Assembly (NCBI RefSeq): GCF_016921115.1
Contig: NZ_JAFFZS010000014.1
Span: 124,001 to 188,000, forward strand
From: Streptomyces actuosus
Lineage (GTDB): Bacteria; Actinomycetota; Actinomycetes; Streptomycetales; Streptomycetaceae
Direction of reading: 5' to 3'
DNA: 64,000 nt
How positions within the stretch are numbered: the stretch's first letter is position 1; each line of letters begins with the position of its first letter. Of this stretch, positions 1 through 8,577 are shown one piece after another. Under the pieces are notes generated by a model, which did not search any database, was not told the DNA's origin, and saw only the letters and a list, made by a program, of their open reading frames with translations. The translations under genes were made by a program, and so were the position numbers.

Positions 1-213
1 TTGGCCCGTGCCAGGGGCTTCAGAGGGATGACCAAGGTCCACTGCACCGGCGCACCGCCCCTTCCGTGTCGCGGCCATTGTCACTCAGCCGTCACCGGGG
101 CCATCTGGCGGTGGCCGCATCGGGGCGTACCGTGTTCTCGACAGACCGACGGCCTGGGGCGACACTTGTGCGGCCCCCCGGCCCTGGTGGCAGCCCTAGA
201 GGAAGGTGCTCGC
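1..213. other. intergenic region upstream of the acyltransferase gene
   Basis: No convincing gene is visible here. The reading frame of the downstream acyltransferase stays open to the window edge, but the residues upstream of the GTG at 214 do not resemble that family. A TACCGT hexamer at 127-132 could be a -10 element, but it has no good -35 partner. Confidence 0.4.
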
Positions 214-1014
214 GTGCCCCGCCGCAAAATCGGCTTCTGGTACCGCTTCGCCGCAGTGATCTGCAAACCCCCGCTGCTGGCCCTGGTCAAGCGGGACTGG
301 CACGGAATGGAACACATTCCGGCCGAGGGCGGATTCATCACCGTGGTGAACCACAATTCGCACGTCGACCCCTTCGCCTACGCCCACTTCCAGTACAACA
401 CCGGGCGGGTTCCGCGATTCCTGGCGAAGAGCGGACTTTTCAAGAAGGGCCTCGTCGGCGCCGCGATGCGCGGCACCGGGCAGATCCCCGTCTACCGAGA
501 GTCCACCGACGCGCTCAGCGCCTTCCGCGCCGCGATCGACGCCGTGGAGCGCGGCGAGTGCGTCGCGTTCTACCCCGAGGGCACCCTCACCCGCGACCCG
601 GACGGCTGGCCCATGACCGGCAAGACCGGCGCCGCCCGCGTCGCCCTGCAGACCAGGTGCCCGGTCATCCCGGTCGCCCAGTGGGGCTGCAACGAGCTGC
701 TGCCGCCGTACGCCACGAAGCCGAACCTGCTGCCGCGCAAGACCCACCGCGTCCTCGCCGGCCCACCCGTGGACCTCTCCCGGTTCTACGGCAAGGAGAT
801 GACGGCCGACCTCCTCAAGGAGGCCACCGAGGCCATCATGGCCGCCATCACCGCCCAGCTGGAGGAGATCCGCGGCGAGAAGGCGCCCGATACGCCGTAC
901 GACCCGCGCCGCGAGCGCATCGAGCAGCGCCGCCGCACCCAGGCGCAGACGCTGAAGCAGGCATCCGCGCAGCCGCAGCCGCAGTCGCCGCAGGCAGAAG
1001 GGCAGGGCAAGTGA
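214..1014 (+). CDS. 1-acyl-sn-glycerol-3-phosphate acyltransferase family protein (PlsC-like)
   Basis: This 266-residue protein belongs to the lysophospholipid acyltransferase family, which transfers an acyl chain to lysophosphatidate at the inner face of the membrane. The catalytic H-x4-D motif is seen as HNSHVD at residues 47-52, and the acceptor-binding block as FYPEGTLTRD near residue 120. The C-terminal 40 residues are a basic, Gln-rich tail. The GTG start at 214 was chosen because GAGGAAGG lies 8-14 bases upstream and family similarity begins there. The stop overlaps the gpsA start (GTGA, 1011-1014). Coupling with glycerol-3-phosphate dehydrogenase fits a role in early phospholipid synthesis, but the exact acyl acceptor cannot be read from sequence. 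Confidence 0.9.
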   Translation: MPRRKIGFWYRFAAVICKPPLLALVKRDWHGMEHIPAEGGFITVVNHNSHVDPFAYAHFQYNTGRVPRFLAKSGLFKKGLVGAAMRGTGQIPVYRESTDALSAFRAAIDAVERGECVAFYPEGTLTRDPDGWPMTGKTGAARVALQTRCPVIPVAQWGCNELLPPYATKPNLLPRKTHRVLAGPPVDLSRFYGKEMTADLLKEATEAIMAAITAQLEEIRGEKAPDTPYDPRRERIEQRRRTQAQTLKQASAQPQPQSPQAEGQGK

Positions 1015-2030
1015 GCAAGCCGGTCCGGCCGGTCAAGGCCGCCGTCCTCAGCGCCGGTTCGTGGGGCACGGCCTTCGGAAGGGTGCTCGCCGACGCGGGG
1101 TGCGAGGTCGTGCTCTGGGCACGCCGCACCGAGGTCGCCGAGGCGATCAACTCCACCCGCACCAACCCCGACTACCTGCCCGGTGTCGAGCTACCGGAGA
1201 ACGTCCGGGCCACCACCGACCCCGCCGAGGCCGCGGCCGGCGCCGACTTCACGGTCCTGTCCGTGCCGTCCCAGACGCTGCGCGCCAACCTCGCGCAGTG
1301 GACTCCGCTGCTCGCGCCGGACACCGTCCTGGTCTCCCTGATGAAGGGCGTCGAACTCGGCACGACCATGCGGATGAGCGAGGTCATCGAGGACGTCGCC
1401 AAGGTCGGCCCGGACCGCGTCGCCGTGGTCACCGGTCCCAACCTGGCCCGCGAGATCGCCGCGCGGATGCCGGCCGCGTCCGTCGTCGCCTGCACCGACG
1501 AGTCCGTCGCCCGCCGCCTCCAGGCCGCCTGCCACACGCCGTACTTCCGGCCGTACACCAACACCGACGTCGTCGGCTGCGAACTGGGCGGCGCCGTGAA
1601 GAACGTCATCGGCCTCGCCGTCGGCATCGCGGACGGCATGGGCCTCGGCGACAACGCCAAGGGCTCGCTCATCACCCGCGGCCTCGCCGAGACCACCCGG
1701 CTCGGCCTGGCGATGGGCGCCGACCCGCTCACCTTCTCCGGGCTCGCCGGCCTCGGCGACCTGGTCGCGACGTGCTCCTCGCCGCTGTCCCGCAACCACA
1801 CCTTCGGCACCAACCTCGGCAAGGGCATGACCCTGCAGGAGACCATCGCGGTCACCAGGCAGACCGCCGAGGGCGTCAAGTCCTGCGAGTCGGTGCTCGA
1901 TCTGGCCCGCCGGCACGGCGTCGACATGCCGATCACGGAGACGGTCGTCGGCATCGTGCACGAGGGCAAGGCCCCCGTGGTGGCCCTCAAGGAGCTGATG
2001 TCGCGCAGCGCAAAGCCGGAGCGACGCTGA
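1011..2030 (+). CDS. gpsA: NAD(P)-dependent glycerol-3-phosphate dehydrogenase GpsA
   Basis: This 339-residue protein reduces dihydroxyacetone phosphate to sn-glycerol-3-phosphate, the backbone for phospholipids. The Rossmann loop is LSAGSWGTAFG near residue 14, followed by GPNLAREIA and the catalytic-lysine block GGAVKNVIGL. Length is normal for bacterial GpsA. It overlaps the upstream acyltransferase by 4 bp, so the two are probably translationally coupled. One oddity is that the first glycine of the usual GxGxWG dinucleotide loop is serine here. All other family blocks are intact, so I infer an active enzyme, perhaps with altered cofactor affinity. Confidence 0.95.
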   Translation: MSKPVRPVKAAVLSAGSWGTAFGRVLADAGCEVVLWARRTEVAEAINSTRTNPDYLPGVELPENVRATTDPAEAAAGADFTVLSVPSQTLRANLAQWTPLLAPDTVLVSLMKGVELGTTMRMSEVIEDVAKVGPDRVAVVTGPNLAREIAARMPAASVVACTDESVARRLQAACHTPYFRPYTNTDVVGCELGGAVKNVIGLAVGIADGMGLGDNAKGSLITRGLAETTRLGLAMGADPLTFSGLAGLGDLVATCSSPLSRNHTFGTNLGKGMTLQETIAVTRQTAEGVKSCESVLDLARRHGVDMPITETVVGIVHEGKAPVVALKELMSRSAKPERR

Positions 2031-2073
2031 GCGGGGACCGGAACGCCGTCGGCGAAGGACGACCCGCCGAACG

Positions 2074-2102
2074 CTGACTCGGGCCCTACGGGCGGGTACG
2101 CT
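2074..2102 (+). promoter_or_regulatory. predicted ddlA promoter giving a near-leaderless mRNA
   Basis: CTGACT (2074-2079) and TACGCT (2097-2102) are separated by 17 bp and resemble a Streptomyces housekeeping sigma promoter. The ATG of ddlA is only 9 bases past the -10 element and has no Shine-Dalgarno sequence, so transcription probably starts within about 3 bases of the ATG. Confidence 0.5.
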
Positions 2103-2111
2103 CATCGCGAT

Positions 2112-3269
2112 ATGAGCACCGAGAACCTCCCCCAGAGCCCTGATCAGCAGCCCCGCAAGCCGCGCGTGGCCGTCGTGTTCGGTGGGCGCAGCTCCGAACA
2201 CGGGATCTCCATGGTCACGGCGGGTGCCGTGCTGAGCGCCGTCGACCGGACGCGCTACGACGTCCTGCCGATCGGCATCACCCGGGAAGGCCGCTGGGTG
2301 CTGACGGCCGACGAGCCCCAGCGGATGGCCATCGCCGACCGCCGCACCCCCGAGGTCGAGGACCTGGCGGAGTCCGGTGAGGGCGGCGTGGTGCTCCCCG
2401 TCGACCCCGCGAGCCGTGAGGTCGTCTACAGCGAGCCCGGCTCGGTGCCCAAGGCGCTCGGGGAGGTCGACGTGGTCTTCCCGGTGCTGCACGGCCCGTA
2501 CGGCGAGGACGGCACCCTCCAGGGCCTGCTGGAGCTGTCCGGGGTGCCGTACGTGGGCTCGGGCGTGCTCGCCTCGGCCGTCGGCCAGGACAAGGAGTAC
2601 ATGAAGCGGGTCTTCACGTCCTTCGGGCTCGCGGTGGGTCCGTACCTCGTGATCCGGCCGCGCGAGTGGGAGCGGGACCGGCCCGCCGCCCGTAAGAAGA
2701 TCGTCGACTTCGCCGGCGACCACGGCTGGCCGCTGTTCGTGAAGCCGGCCCGCGCGGGTTCGTCGATCGGCATCACCAAGGTCGAGGACCTCTCCGGCCT
2801 GGACGAGGCGATCACCGAGGCCCACCGCCACGACCCCAAGATCCTGATCGAGGCCGCGCTGCGGGGCCGCGAGATCGAGTGCGGCGTCCTGGAGTTCGAG
2901 GACGGCCCGCGCGCCTCCCTCCCCGCCGAGATCCCGCCGCCGGACGCCCACGCGTACTACGACTTCGAGGCCAAGTACATCGACTCCACCCCGGGCATCG
3001 TGCCCGCCCCGCTGACGGGCGAGGAGACCGCCGAGGTGCAGAGGCTCGCCGTACAGGCGTTCGAGGCGGCGTCGTGCGAGGGCCTCGTCCGCGCGGACTT
3101 CTTCCTCACCGAGGACGGCGAGTTCGTGATCAACGAGATCAACACGATGCCCGGCTTCACGCCCATCTCGATGTACCCGCAGATGTGGCAGGCGAGCGGC
3201 GTCGGCTACGGGGAACTGGTGGACCGGCTCATCCAGGCGGCGCTGCGCCGTTCGACGGGCCTGAGGTAG
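2112..3269 (+). CDS. ddlA: D-alanine--D-alanine ligase
   Basis: This 385-residue ATP-grasp ligase joins two D-alanines for the peptidoglycan stem peptide in the cytoplasm. The N-terminal block VVFGGRSSEHGIS holds the family glutamate that binds the first D-Ala. The ATP-grasp loop is KPARAGSSIGI near residue 215, the substrate omega loop carries YYDFEAKYID (the Tyr-Lys pair typical of D-Ala rather than D-lactate ligases), and the metal site is NEINTMPGF near residue 343. The loop therefore predicts normal D-Ala-D-Ala. The start follows a close -10 element with no ribosome site. It is separately transcribed from gpsA. Confidence 0.96.
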   Translation: MSTENLPQSPDQQPRKPRVAVVFGGRSSEHGISMVTAGAVLSAVDRTRYDVLPIGITREGRWVLTADEPQRMAIADRRTPEVEDLAESGEGGVVLPVDPASREVVYSEPGSVPKALGEVDVVFPVLHGPYGEDGTLQGLLELSGVPYVGSGVLASAVGQDKEYMKRVFTSFGLAVGPYLVIRPREWERDRPAARKKIVDFAGDHGWPLFVKPARAGSSIGITKVEDLSGLDEAITEAHRHDPKILIEAALRGREIECGVLEFEDGPRASLPAEIPPPDAHAYYDFEAKYIDSTPGIVPAPLTGEETAEVQRLAVQAFEAASCEGLVRADFFLTEDGEFVINEINTMPGFTPISMYPQMWQASGVGYGELVDRLIQAALRRSTGLR

Positions 3270-3587
3270 TCCGCCCCGGGCGTCCGGGGCCGCACCGGAA
3301 CACGGCTCCGCCCTCGGCGCCCGCCCCGGGCCCCGGGCGTACCGCCCTGTGAACAGCTCCCCGTGAGCGGCCTCCCGTGAGGGGGCTGCTGCGAACGGCC
3401 TTCGCGAGGTCCCTGGGGCACCGAGGGCGGCCCGGGTAGGCCGGGTGAGCCCCGCGGGGCACCCCGCCGGCCCCCGCGACCGGTGAGGTTCACCGGCCCG
3501 GTACGCCGGACCCGTGCGAGGCGCCGCACCGCGGCCGCCGCGAGCGTCCCGGCCCGCCCTTCCGGCGGGCCCTTGCGGTCACCGCTC
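3270..3587. terminator. convergent intergenic region with hairpin terminators
   Basis: This 318-base gap separates two convergent genes and holds no gene I can support. A 7-bp stem with a 3-base loop lies at 3480-3496. A perfect 8-bp GC stem with a CTTCC loop lies at 3551-3571, directly after the stop of the minus-strand lipoprotein gene. Both could end transcription from either side. No U-run is present, as is common in Streptomyces. Confidence 0.5.
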
Positions 3588-4076
3588 CTACTGGTCGGCT
3601 ATCCCCTCGGGCACCGCCTTCTTGACGGCGGGCGCCAGATCGACCAGCGGTGCCATGCCTTCGGCGGTCAGCTCCGCGGGGAGCGTGACCTCGACGTACG
3701 CCGTGCGCAGCGTCGTCGTGAACCGGTACGCCCCGCCGTCCCGCTTCTCCACCAGCCAGCCGACGCCGTTCACCTCGACCCCGTCGGCCTCGGTCGAGGA
3801 CATCGAGGAGGGCCGCGGCACACCGCATCGCAGTATGATCGCCGGGTCCCCCCACCCCGCGGTCAACGCGGACGCGGGCTCGGGGTCCCGGCGATCCCGG
3901 CCGTCGACCTCGGACGGAAGTGCCCTGTCCAGGTTCCGGCACAGTCCGGACACCTTCGCCCCCGGCGAGGGAACCGCCGCCGCCGGACTGTCGTCCGTCG
4001 AGGAGCAGCCTGCGACAGCGGTGATCAGCAGGGCGAGTACGGGCAGACCGAGAGGCCGGTGACGGGAGAAGCTCAC
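3588..4076 (-). CDS. DUF3515 family lipoprotein
   Basis: This 162-residue protein begins with a lipoprotein signal: basic SRHR, a hydrophobic stretch and the lipobox AVAGC near residues 20-24. It should be lipid-anchored on the outer face of the membrane. The rest matches the actinobacterial DUF3515 family, whose members sit beside ddl and thiL in many actinomycetes. The function is unknown, and the position next to ddlA only hints at an envelope role. The start is GTG at 4076 with no strong ribosome site. The gene converges on ddlA. Confidence 0.8.
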   Translation of the reverse strand: MSFSRHRPLGLPVLALLITAVAGCSSTDDSPAAAVPSPGAKVSGLCRNLDRALPSEVDGRDRRDPEPASALTAGWGDPAIILRCGVPRPSSMSSTEADGVEVNGVGWLVEKRDGGAYRFTTTLRTAYVEVTLPAELTAEGMAPLVDLAPAVKKAVPEGIADQ

Positions 4077-4096
4077 CGGCCCAGGGTAGACGGGGG

Positions 4097-4330
4097 CTAC
4101 AGATGAACCACCGGGCAGGTCAGGGTGCGCGTGATGCCGTCCACCTGCTGGACCTTGGCAACCACCATGCGACCCAGGCCGTCGACTGTGTCGGCCTGGG
4201 CCCGGACGATGACGTCGTACGGTCCTGTGACGTCCTCGGCCTGGATGACTCCAGGGATCTTGCTGATCGTCTCGGCGACGGTCGACGCTTTGCCGACCTC
4301 CGTCTGGATCAGGATGTACGCCTGTACCAC
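4097..4330 (-). CDS. stand-alone Lrp/AsnC ligand-binding (RAM) domain protein
   Basis: This 77-residue protein has only the RAM effector domain of Lrp/AsnC regulators: VQAYILIQTEVGKAS, then the GPYDVIVRA core and a C-terminal TRTLTCPVVHL strand. No helix-turn-helix is present, so it cannot bind DNA by itself. Such small RAM proteins form dimers or decamers and bind amino acids. The GTG at 4330 follows GGAGG by 4 bases, which excludes the longer in-frame extension to 4531. It lies 20 bp upstream of the DUF3515 gene on the same strand, so the two may be co-transcribed. Confidence 0.85.
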   Translation of the reverse strand: MVQAYILIQTEVGKASTVAETISKIPGVIQAEDVTGPYDVIVRAQADTVDGLGRMVVAKVQQVDGITRTLTCPVVHL

Positions 4331-4536
4331 GGAACCTCCAGGGCGGCCACGAGGATCATGTGGGGAAAAGGAACGCCACGGTATCGCGTCGCCGCTCGCC
4401 GCGGGGAGACCTGCGGGCACCGGCGCCTGCGTGCCGGGGTGCAGACGGTCGGGAAGTCGACGGTCTCCTCGACCGTATCGAGCACACTGGTCGGGCGCGA
4501 CCGGGAACGGACAGAGGCAGAAGGGGAGCAAGGGAC

Positions 4537-5502
4537 ATGAAGGGCACTGTTGGTGAGCTCGGGGAGTTCGGGCTCATCAGGGAGCTCACCTCCCGTCTCA
4601 CCACGACTCCCGCGGTGCGGGTCGGCCCCGGCGACGACGCCGCGGTGGTGGCCGCGCCCGACCGCCGGGTCGTGGCCAGCACCGACATCCTCCTGGAGGG
4701 GCGGCACTTCCGGCGGGACTGGTCCACGGCCTACGACGTCGGCCGCAAGGCCGCCGCGCAGAACCTCGCGGACATCGCCGCGATGGGCGCCGTGCCGACC
4801 GCTCTGCTGCTCGGCCTGGTGGTGCCGGCCGATCTGCCGGTGACCTGGCCGACGGAGCTGATGGACGGGCTGCGCGACGAGTGCCAGGTCGCGGGCGCCT
4901 CGGTGGTCGGCGGGGACGTGGTGCGCGGTGACACGATCACGGTGTCGATCACCGCGCTCGGCGACCTGCGCAACCAGGAGCCGGTGACCCGCGGAGGCGC
5001 ACAGCCCGGAGACGTCGTCGCGGTGACGGGCTGGCTGGGCTGGTCCGCGGCCGGGTACGCCGTCCTCGCCCGCGGCTTCCGCTCGCCGCGCGCCTTCGTG
5101 GAGGCCCACCGCCGCCCCGAACCGCCCTACCACGCCGGTCCGGCCGCCGCGGCACTCGGCGCCACCGCGATGTGCGACGTGAGCGACGGGCTGATCGCCG
5201 ACCTCGGGCACATCGCCGAGGCGAGCAAGGTCCGGATCGACGTCCGCTCCGGCGCGATCGACATCCCGACCCAGATGAACGACATCGGACAGGCCGTCGG
5301 CGTCGATCCACTGCAGTGGGTGCTCACCGGGGGCGAGGACCACGCCATCGTGGCCACCTTCCCTCCGGACACCAAGCTGCCCGCCCGCTGGAAGGTGATC
5401 GGCGAGGTGCTCAACCCCTCGGCCCTTCCGCAGGTGACCGTCGACGGGGCCCCGTGGACCAGGAAGGGCGGCTGGGACCACTTCGGGGACATCGAGTCAT
5501 GA
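4537..5502 (+). CDS. thiL: thiamine-monophosphate kinase ThiL
   Basis: This 321-residue kinase makes thiamine diphosphate from thiamine monophosphate with ATP. Family blocks seen are GDDAAVV near residue 29, the metal and substrate block STDILLEGRHFRRDW near residue 47, NLADIAAMGA near residue 76 and CDVSDGLIAD near residue 214. The ATG follows GGGGAGCAAGGGA. The stop overlaps the thiD start (ATGA, 5499-5502), so the two vitamin B1 genes are coupled. Confidence 0.95.
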   Translation: MKGTVGELGEFGLIRELTSRLTTTPAVRVGPGDDAAVVAAPDRRVVASTDILLEGRHFRRDWSTAYDVGRKAAAQNLADIAAMGAVPTALLLGLVVPADLPVTWPTELMDGLRDECQVAGASVVGGDVVRGDTITVSITALGDLRNQEPVTRGGAQPGDVVAVTGWLGWSAAGYAVLARGFRSPRAFVEAHRRPEPPYHAGPAAAALGATAMCDVSDGLIADLGHIAEASKVRIDVRSGAIDIPTQMNDIGQAVGVDPLQWVLTGGEDHAIVATFPPDTKLPARWKVIGEVLNPSALPQVTVDGAPWTRKGGWDHFGDIES

Positions 5503-6326
5503 CCCCGCCCAGGGTTCTCACCGTGGCGGGCTCGGACTCCGGCGGCGGCGCCGGGATCCAGGCCGACCTGAAGACGATGCTCGCGCTCGGTGTGCACGGC
5601 ATGAGTGTGGTCACCGCGGTCACCGCCCAGAACTCCCTGGGCGTGCAGGGCGCTTGGGAACTGCCCGCGGACGCGGTGCGCGCGCAGTACCGCAGCGTCG
5701 TGGACGACATCGGCGTGCAGGCGGTGAAGACCGGGATGCTGGCCTCCGCCGAACTCGTCCGCACCGTCGCCGGGTTGATCGCCGCGACGGACGCGCCGGC
5801 GGTCGTCGACCCGGTGGGCGTCTCCAAGCACGGCGACCCGCTGCTGGCCGCCTCCGCACTGGAGGCGGTGCGCACCGAGCTGCTTCCGGCCGCCACGGTC
5901 GCCACCCCGAACCTCGACGAGGTGGCGCAACTGACCGGCGTCCGGGTCGAGTCCGAGCCGGACATGCGCCGGGCCGCGGCAGCCGTGCTGGAGTACGGGC
6001 CGCGCTGGGTGCTGATCAAGGGCGGCCATCTCGCCGCGGACGCGGCGCGTACCGGCGGCGAGATGGCCGCCGACCTGCTCACCGACGGCTCCGACGAGCA
6101 CTGGTTGCGCGCCCCCCGGTACGGCAACCGGCACACCCACGGCACCGGCTGCACCCTCGCCTCCGCTGTCGCCTGCGGCCTGGCCCGGGGGGCGTCGGTG
6201 CCGGAGGCGGTGGCGGCGGCCAAGGTGTACGTCACCGGGGCCATCGCGGCGGGATTCGCGCTCGGCGGCGGGATCGGCCCCGTCGACCACGGTTGGGACC
6301 TCGCACGGGGCGCGAGCGGAGCCTGA
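5499..6326 (+). CDS. thiD: hydroxymethylpyrimidine/phosphomethylpyrimidine kinase ThiD
   Basis: This 275-residue ribokinase-fold enzyme phosphorylates HMP and HMP-P to give the pyrimidine part of thiamine. The N-terminal substrate block is AGSDSGGGAGIQADLKTM, and the anion-hole and base motif near the C terminus is HGTGCTLASA. Length is normal and no ThiE domain is fused. The ATG overlaps the thiL stop. Downstream the conserved gene order is interrupted by two accessory genes on the other strand. Confidence 0.95.
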   Translation: MTPPRVLTVAGSDSGGGAGIQADLKTMLALGVHGMSVVTAVTAQNSLGVQGAWELPADAVRAQYRSVVDDIGVQAVKTGMLASAELVRTVAGLIAATDAPAVVDPVGVSKHGDPLLAASALEAVRTELLPAATVATPNLDEVAQLTGVRVESEPDMRRAAAAVLEYGPRWVLIKGGHLAADAARTGGEMAADLLTDGSDEHWLRAPRYGNRHTHGTGCTLASAVACGLARGASVPEAVAAAKVYVTGAIAAGFALGGGIGPVDHGWDLARGASGA

Positions 6327-6553
6327 CACCGGCCGCCGTACTCCGGCCCGGGTCCTCGTGGCGGTTCTCCGCGCGGGCCTCGCGGGACCCTGAGGGCAGG
6401 GGAGGGCGGCGGGAGCGCCTGCCTGTGCGAGAGCCGGGCGGCCGCCCGCGTGTGGATGACGGCTGCCGTCTGCGTTGATCTGGTCCGCTGCCACTGATTC
6501 GAGCTCTTGCCGGCCTTGGGGGTTCGGCGGTGATGGGTGGCGGCCGAGCGTTC

Positions 6554-7324
6554 CTACCGCTGCCAGACCGGTGGGCGTTTCTCGGTGAACGCGTGGGCGC
6601 CCTCAGCGGCAGTGGTGGTGGTGAAGACAGGTGTGCTGAGGGGATCCTGGACCGTGTAGGCCGTGTGGTCGTCGAGGCCGCGGGTGTCCTGAACGATCTG
6701 CTTCGTGATGCGGACGGCATCGCGGGAGTGGGCTTGGACGCGTTCGGCCAGGGCGAGGGCTGCGTGGAGGGCCCCGCCTTCCCGGCTGAGCTGGTTGACC
6801 AGTCCGTACCGGGCTGCGTCCGGGGCGGGCAGCGTAGCCGCGGTCAGGAGCATTTCCATGGCCACGTGGTAAGGGAGGCGGCCGGGCAGGCGGATGGCTC
6901 CGCCCTCGGCGGCGACCAGCCCGCGGGCGACCTCGGGCAGGGCGAAGAACGCGGTGTCCGCGGCGGTGATGAGGTCGCAGGCGAGGGCGAGTTCGAAACC
7001 GCCGGCGACGGCCGCGCCCTCGACTGCGGCAATGAGCGGTGTGCGAAGGCGGGCGCGGGTCACGCCGGCGAGCCCGCGATCGGCGACGACCGGGACGCCG
7101 TCGGCGGGAAATGCCTTGAGGTCCATGCCCGAACAGAAGTGACCGCCTGCCCCGGTCAGGATGCCGACGGTCAGGGCCGGGTCGGCGTCCAGGCGGGTGA
7201 GGGCCGAGTCCATGGCCTCGGCCAGGGGCTGGTCGATGGCGTTGCGGACGCGGGGCCTGTTGAGGGTCATGAGTAGGACTCCGGGGCGCGGTACGGTCAC
7301 GACGACGGGGTCTTGGCTGTCCAT
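6554..7324 (-). CDS. enoyl-CoA hydratase/isomerase family protein
   Basis: This 256-residue crotonase-fold protein hydrates or isomerises a CoA thioester. The oxyanion-hole blocks are CSGMDLKAF and EGAAVAGGFELA. Both catalytic glutamates are present, one in GGFE and one in FFALPEV, so hydratase chemistry is plausible. Within the family it looks closest to crotonobetainyl-CoA hydratase-like members, but the substrate is not readable. The ATG at 7324 follows AGGAG by 6 bases. It lies 47 bp downstream of the cytochrome P450 gene on the same strand, so the two probably form an operon. This pair interrupts the thiD-rpmB neighbourhood expected in Streptomyces and is probably acquired. Confidence 0.88.
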   Translation of the reverse strand: MDSQDPVVVTVPRPGVLLMTLNRPRVRNAIDQPLAEAMDSALTRLDADPALTVGILTGAGGHFCSGMDLKAFPADGVPVVADRGLAGVTRARLRTPLIAAVEGAAVAGGFELALACDLITAADTAFFALPEVARGLVAAEGGAIRLPGRLPYHVAMEMLLTAATLPAPDAARYGLVNQLSREGGALHAALALAERVQAHSRDAVRITKQIVQDTRGLDDHTAYTVQDPLSTPVFTTTTAAEGAHAFTEKRPPVWQR

Positions 7325-7371
7325 GCGGTGCTCCTGGTCAAAGGGATGTCCGGTGCGGCGGGCGGGGGTGG

Positions 7372-8577
7372 TCAGCTCCGCACGACGGGTAGTGCGGCCA
7401 GGCCGCGCATGACCCGGGCCGGCCGCCAGACGAGCTCGTCGGCCGGCCTGGCCAGCCGCGCGGAGCCCAGACACCGGAGCAGCAGGGGGAAGGCGACGGC
7501 CCCTTCGAGGCGGGCCAGGGCGGCGCCGATGCAGTAGTGGGGTCCGTGACCGAAGGCGAGGTGGTCGTTGGGCGTTCGGGCCACATCGAGCCGGTCCGCG
7601 TCCGGGAAGCGGGTGCCGTCCCGGTTGGCGGAGCCGATCAGGAGGCTGACGACGTCTCCCTTCCTGATCCGTTGCCCGTGGAGGGAGATCGGTTCCGCGG
7701 CGCACCGGAAGGTCGCGTCCCGCACCGGGGAGTCGTAGCGCAGCAGTTCCTCTACTGCAGTGGCGACAGTGCCCGGGTCGACTTGTGGTGCGGCGAGCCG
7801 GGCGGCCTGGCCGGGGTTGCGGAGCAGGGCGAGCATGCCGTTTCCGATGAGGTTCATGGTGGTGTCGTGTCCTACCAGGAGCAGCAGGTAGGCGGTGGAG
7901 CGTAGTTCCGCCTCGTTCATCGCCCCGCTTTCGTCACCGGCCCGCACGAGAGCGCCCAGCAGGTCCGCTGCACTTTCGCCTCCGCCGCGTTTGCCGGAGA
8001 TCAGCGTGTCCAGCAGGACGTGCAGGTCGTTCTCCGTCCGGGCCGGGTCCGGTCCCGGCGTGGGGGCGATGGTGGCCATGAGAGTGTCGCGGGTCCCCTG
8101 GTGGTCCAGTTCCCTGGGGACTCCGAGGATCGTGCAGATCATCCGGAAGGTCAGGGGAGCCGCGAAGTCCGCGATCACATCCAGGTGGGCGCGATGCTCG
8201 ATCTGGTCCAGCAGCCGGTTCGCGGTATCCGTGATGACGGGTTCCAGTTGTGCGATCCGGCGGGGGACGAACGCGGCGTGCACCAGGGTCCGCAGACGGG
8301 TGTGGTCCGGGGGATCACAGTGGACCACATGCCGGTTGAGCCCGGTCGGGCCCGGTACGTAGCCGGGCACCCGGCCCGGGTCCTTGCTCAGCCGACGGTC
8401 GGTCAGCAGAGCCCGGACGTCCTCGTAACGGGAGATCTGCCACACGGTGGGACGCCCGGGTCTGCGGTCCGCGTGGGCGGGCGCATGCCGGCGCAGCCAG
8501 GCGAAGTAGGGGTACGGGTCCTGTACCCGTCCGGCCAACAGTTCAGGAGGCGGGGACGGCACAACGGGAGCGTGCAC
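7372..8577 (-). CDS. cytochrome P450
   Basis: This soluble class I bacterial P450 of about 401 residues is a haem monooxygenase that needs ferredoxin partners, none of which are encoded nearby. The I-helix oxygen motif is LLLVGHDTTMN, the K-helix ExxR is EELLR, and the haem loop is FGHGPHYCIGAALARLE with the cysteine ligand. Two GTG starts are possible. I chose 8577 because GGAG lies 5 bases upstream; 8604 has no ribosome site. It resembles secondary-metabolism P450s, but no biosynthetic cluster surrounds it, only the enoyl-CoA hydratase gene downstream. The substrate is unknown. Confidence 0.9.
   Translation of the reverse strand: MHAPVVPSPPPELLAGRVQDPYPYFAWLRRHAPAHADRRPGRPTVWQISRYEDVRALLTDRRLSKDPGRVPGYVPGPTGLNRHVVHCDPPDHTRLRTLVHAAFVPRRIAQLEPVITDTANRLLDQIEHRAHLDVIADFAAPLTFRMICTILGVPRELDHQGTRDTLMATIAPTPGPDPARTENDLHVLLDTLISGKRGGGESAADLLGALVRAGDESGAMNEAELRSTAYLLLLVGHDTTMNLIGNGMLALLRNPGQAARLAAPQVDPGTVATAVEELLRYDSPVRDATFRCAAEPISLHGQRIRKGDVVSLLIGSANRDGTRFPDADRLDVARTPNDHLAFGHGPHYCIGAALARLEGAVAFPLLLRCLGSARLARPADELVWRPARVMRGLAALPVVRS

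Noticed and set aside
3229..3529. Small minus-strand frames downstream of ddlA
   Set aside because: They lie over terminator hairpins, lack ribosome sites, and have only low-complexity Arg/Pro/Gly content.
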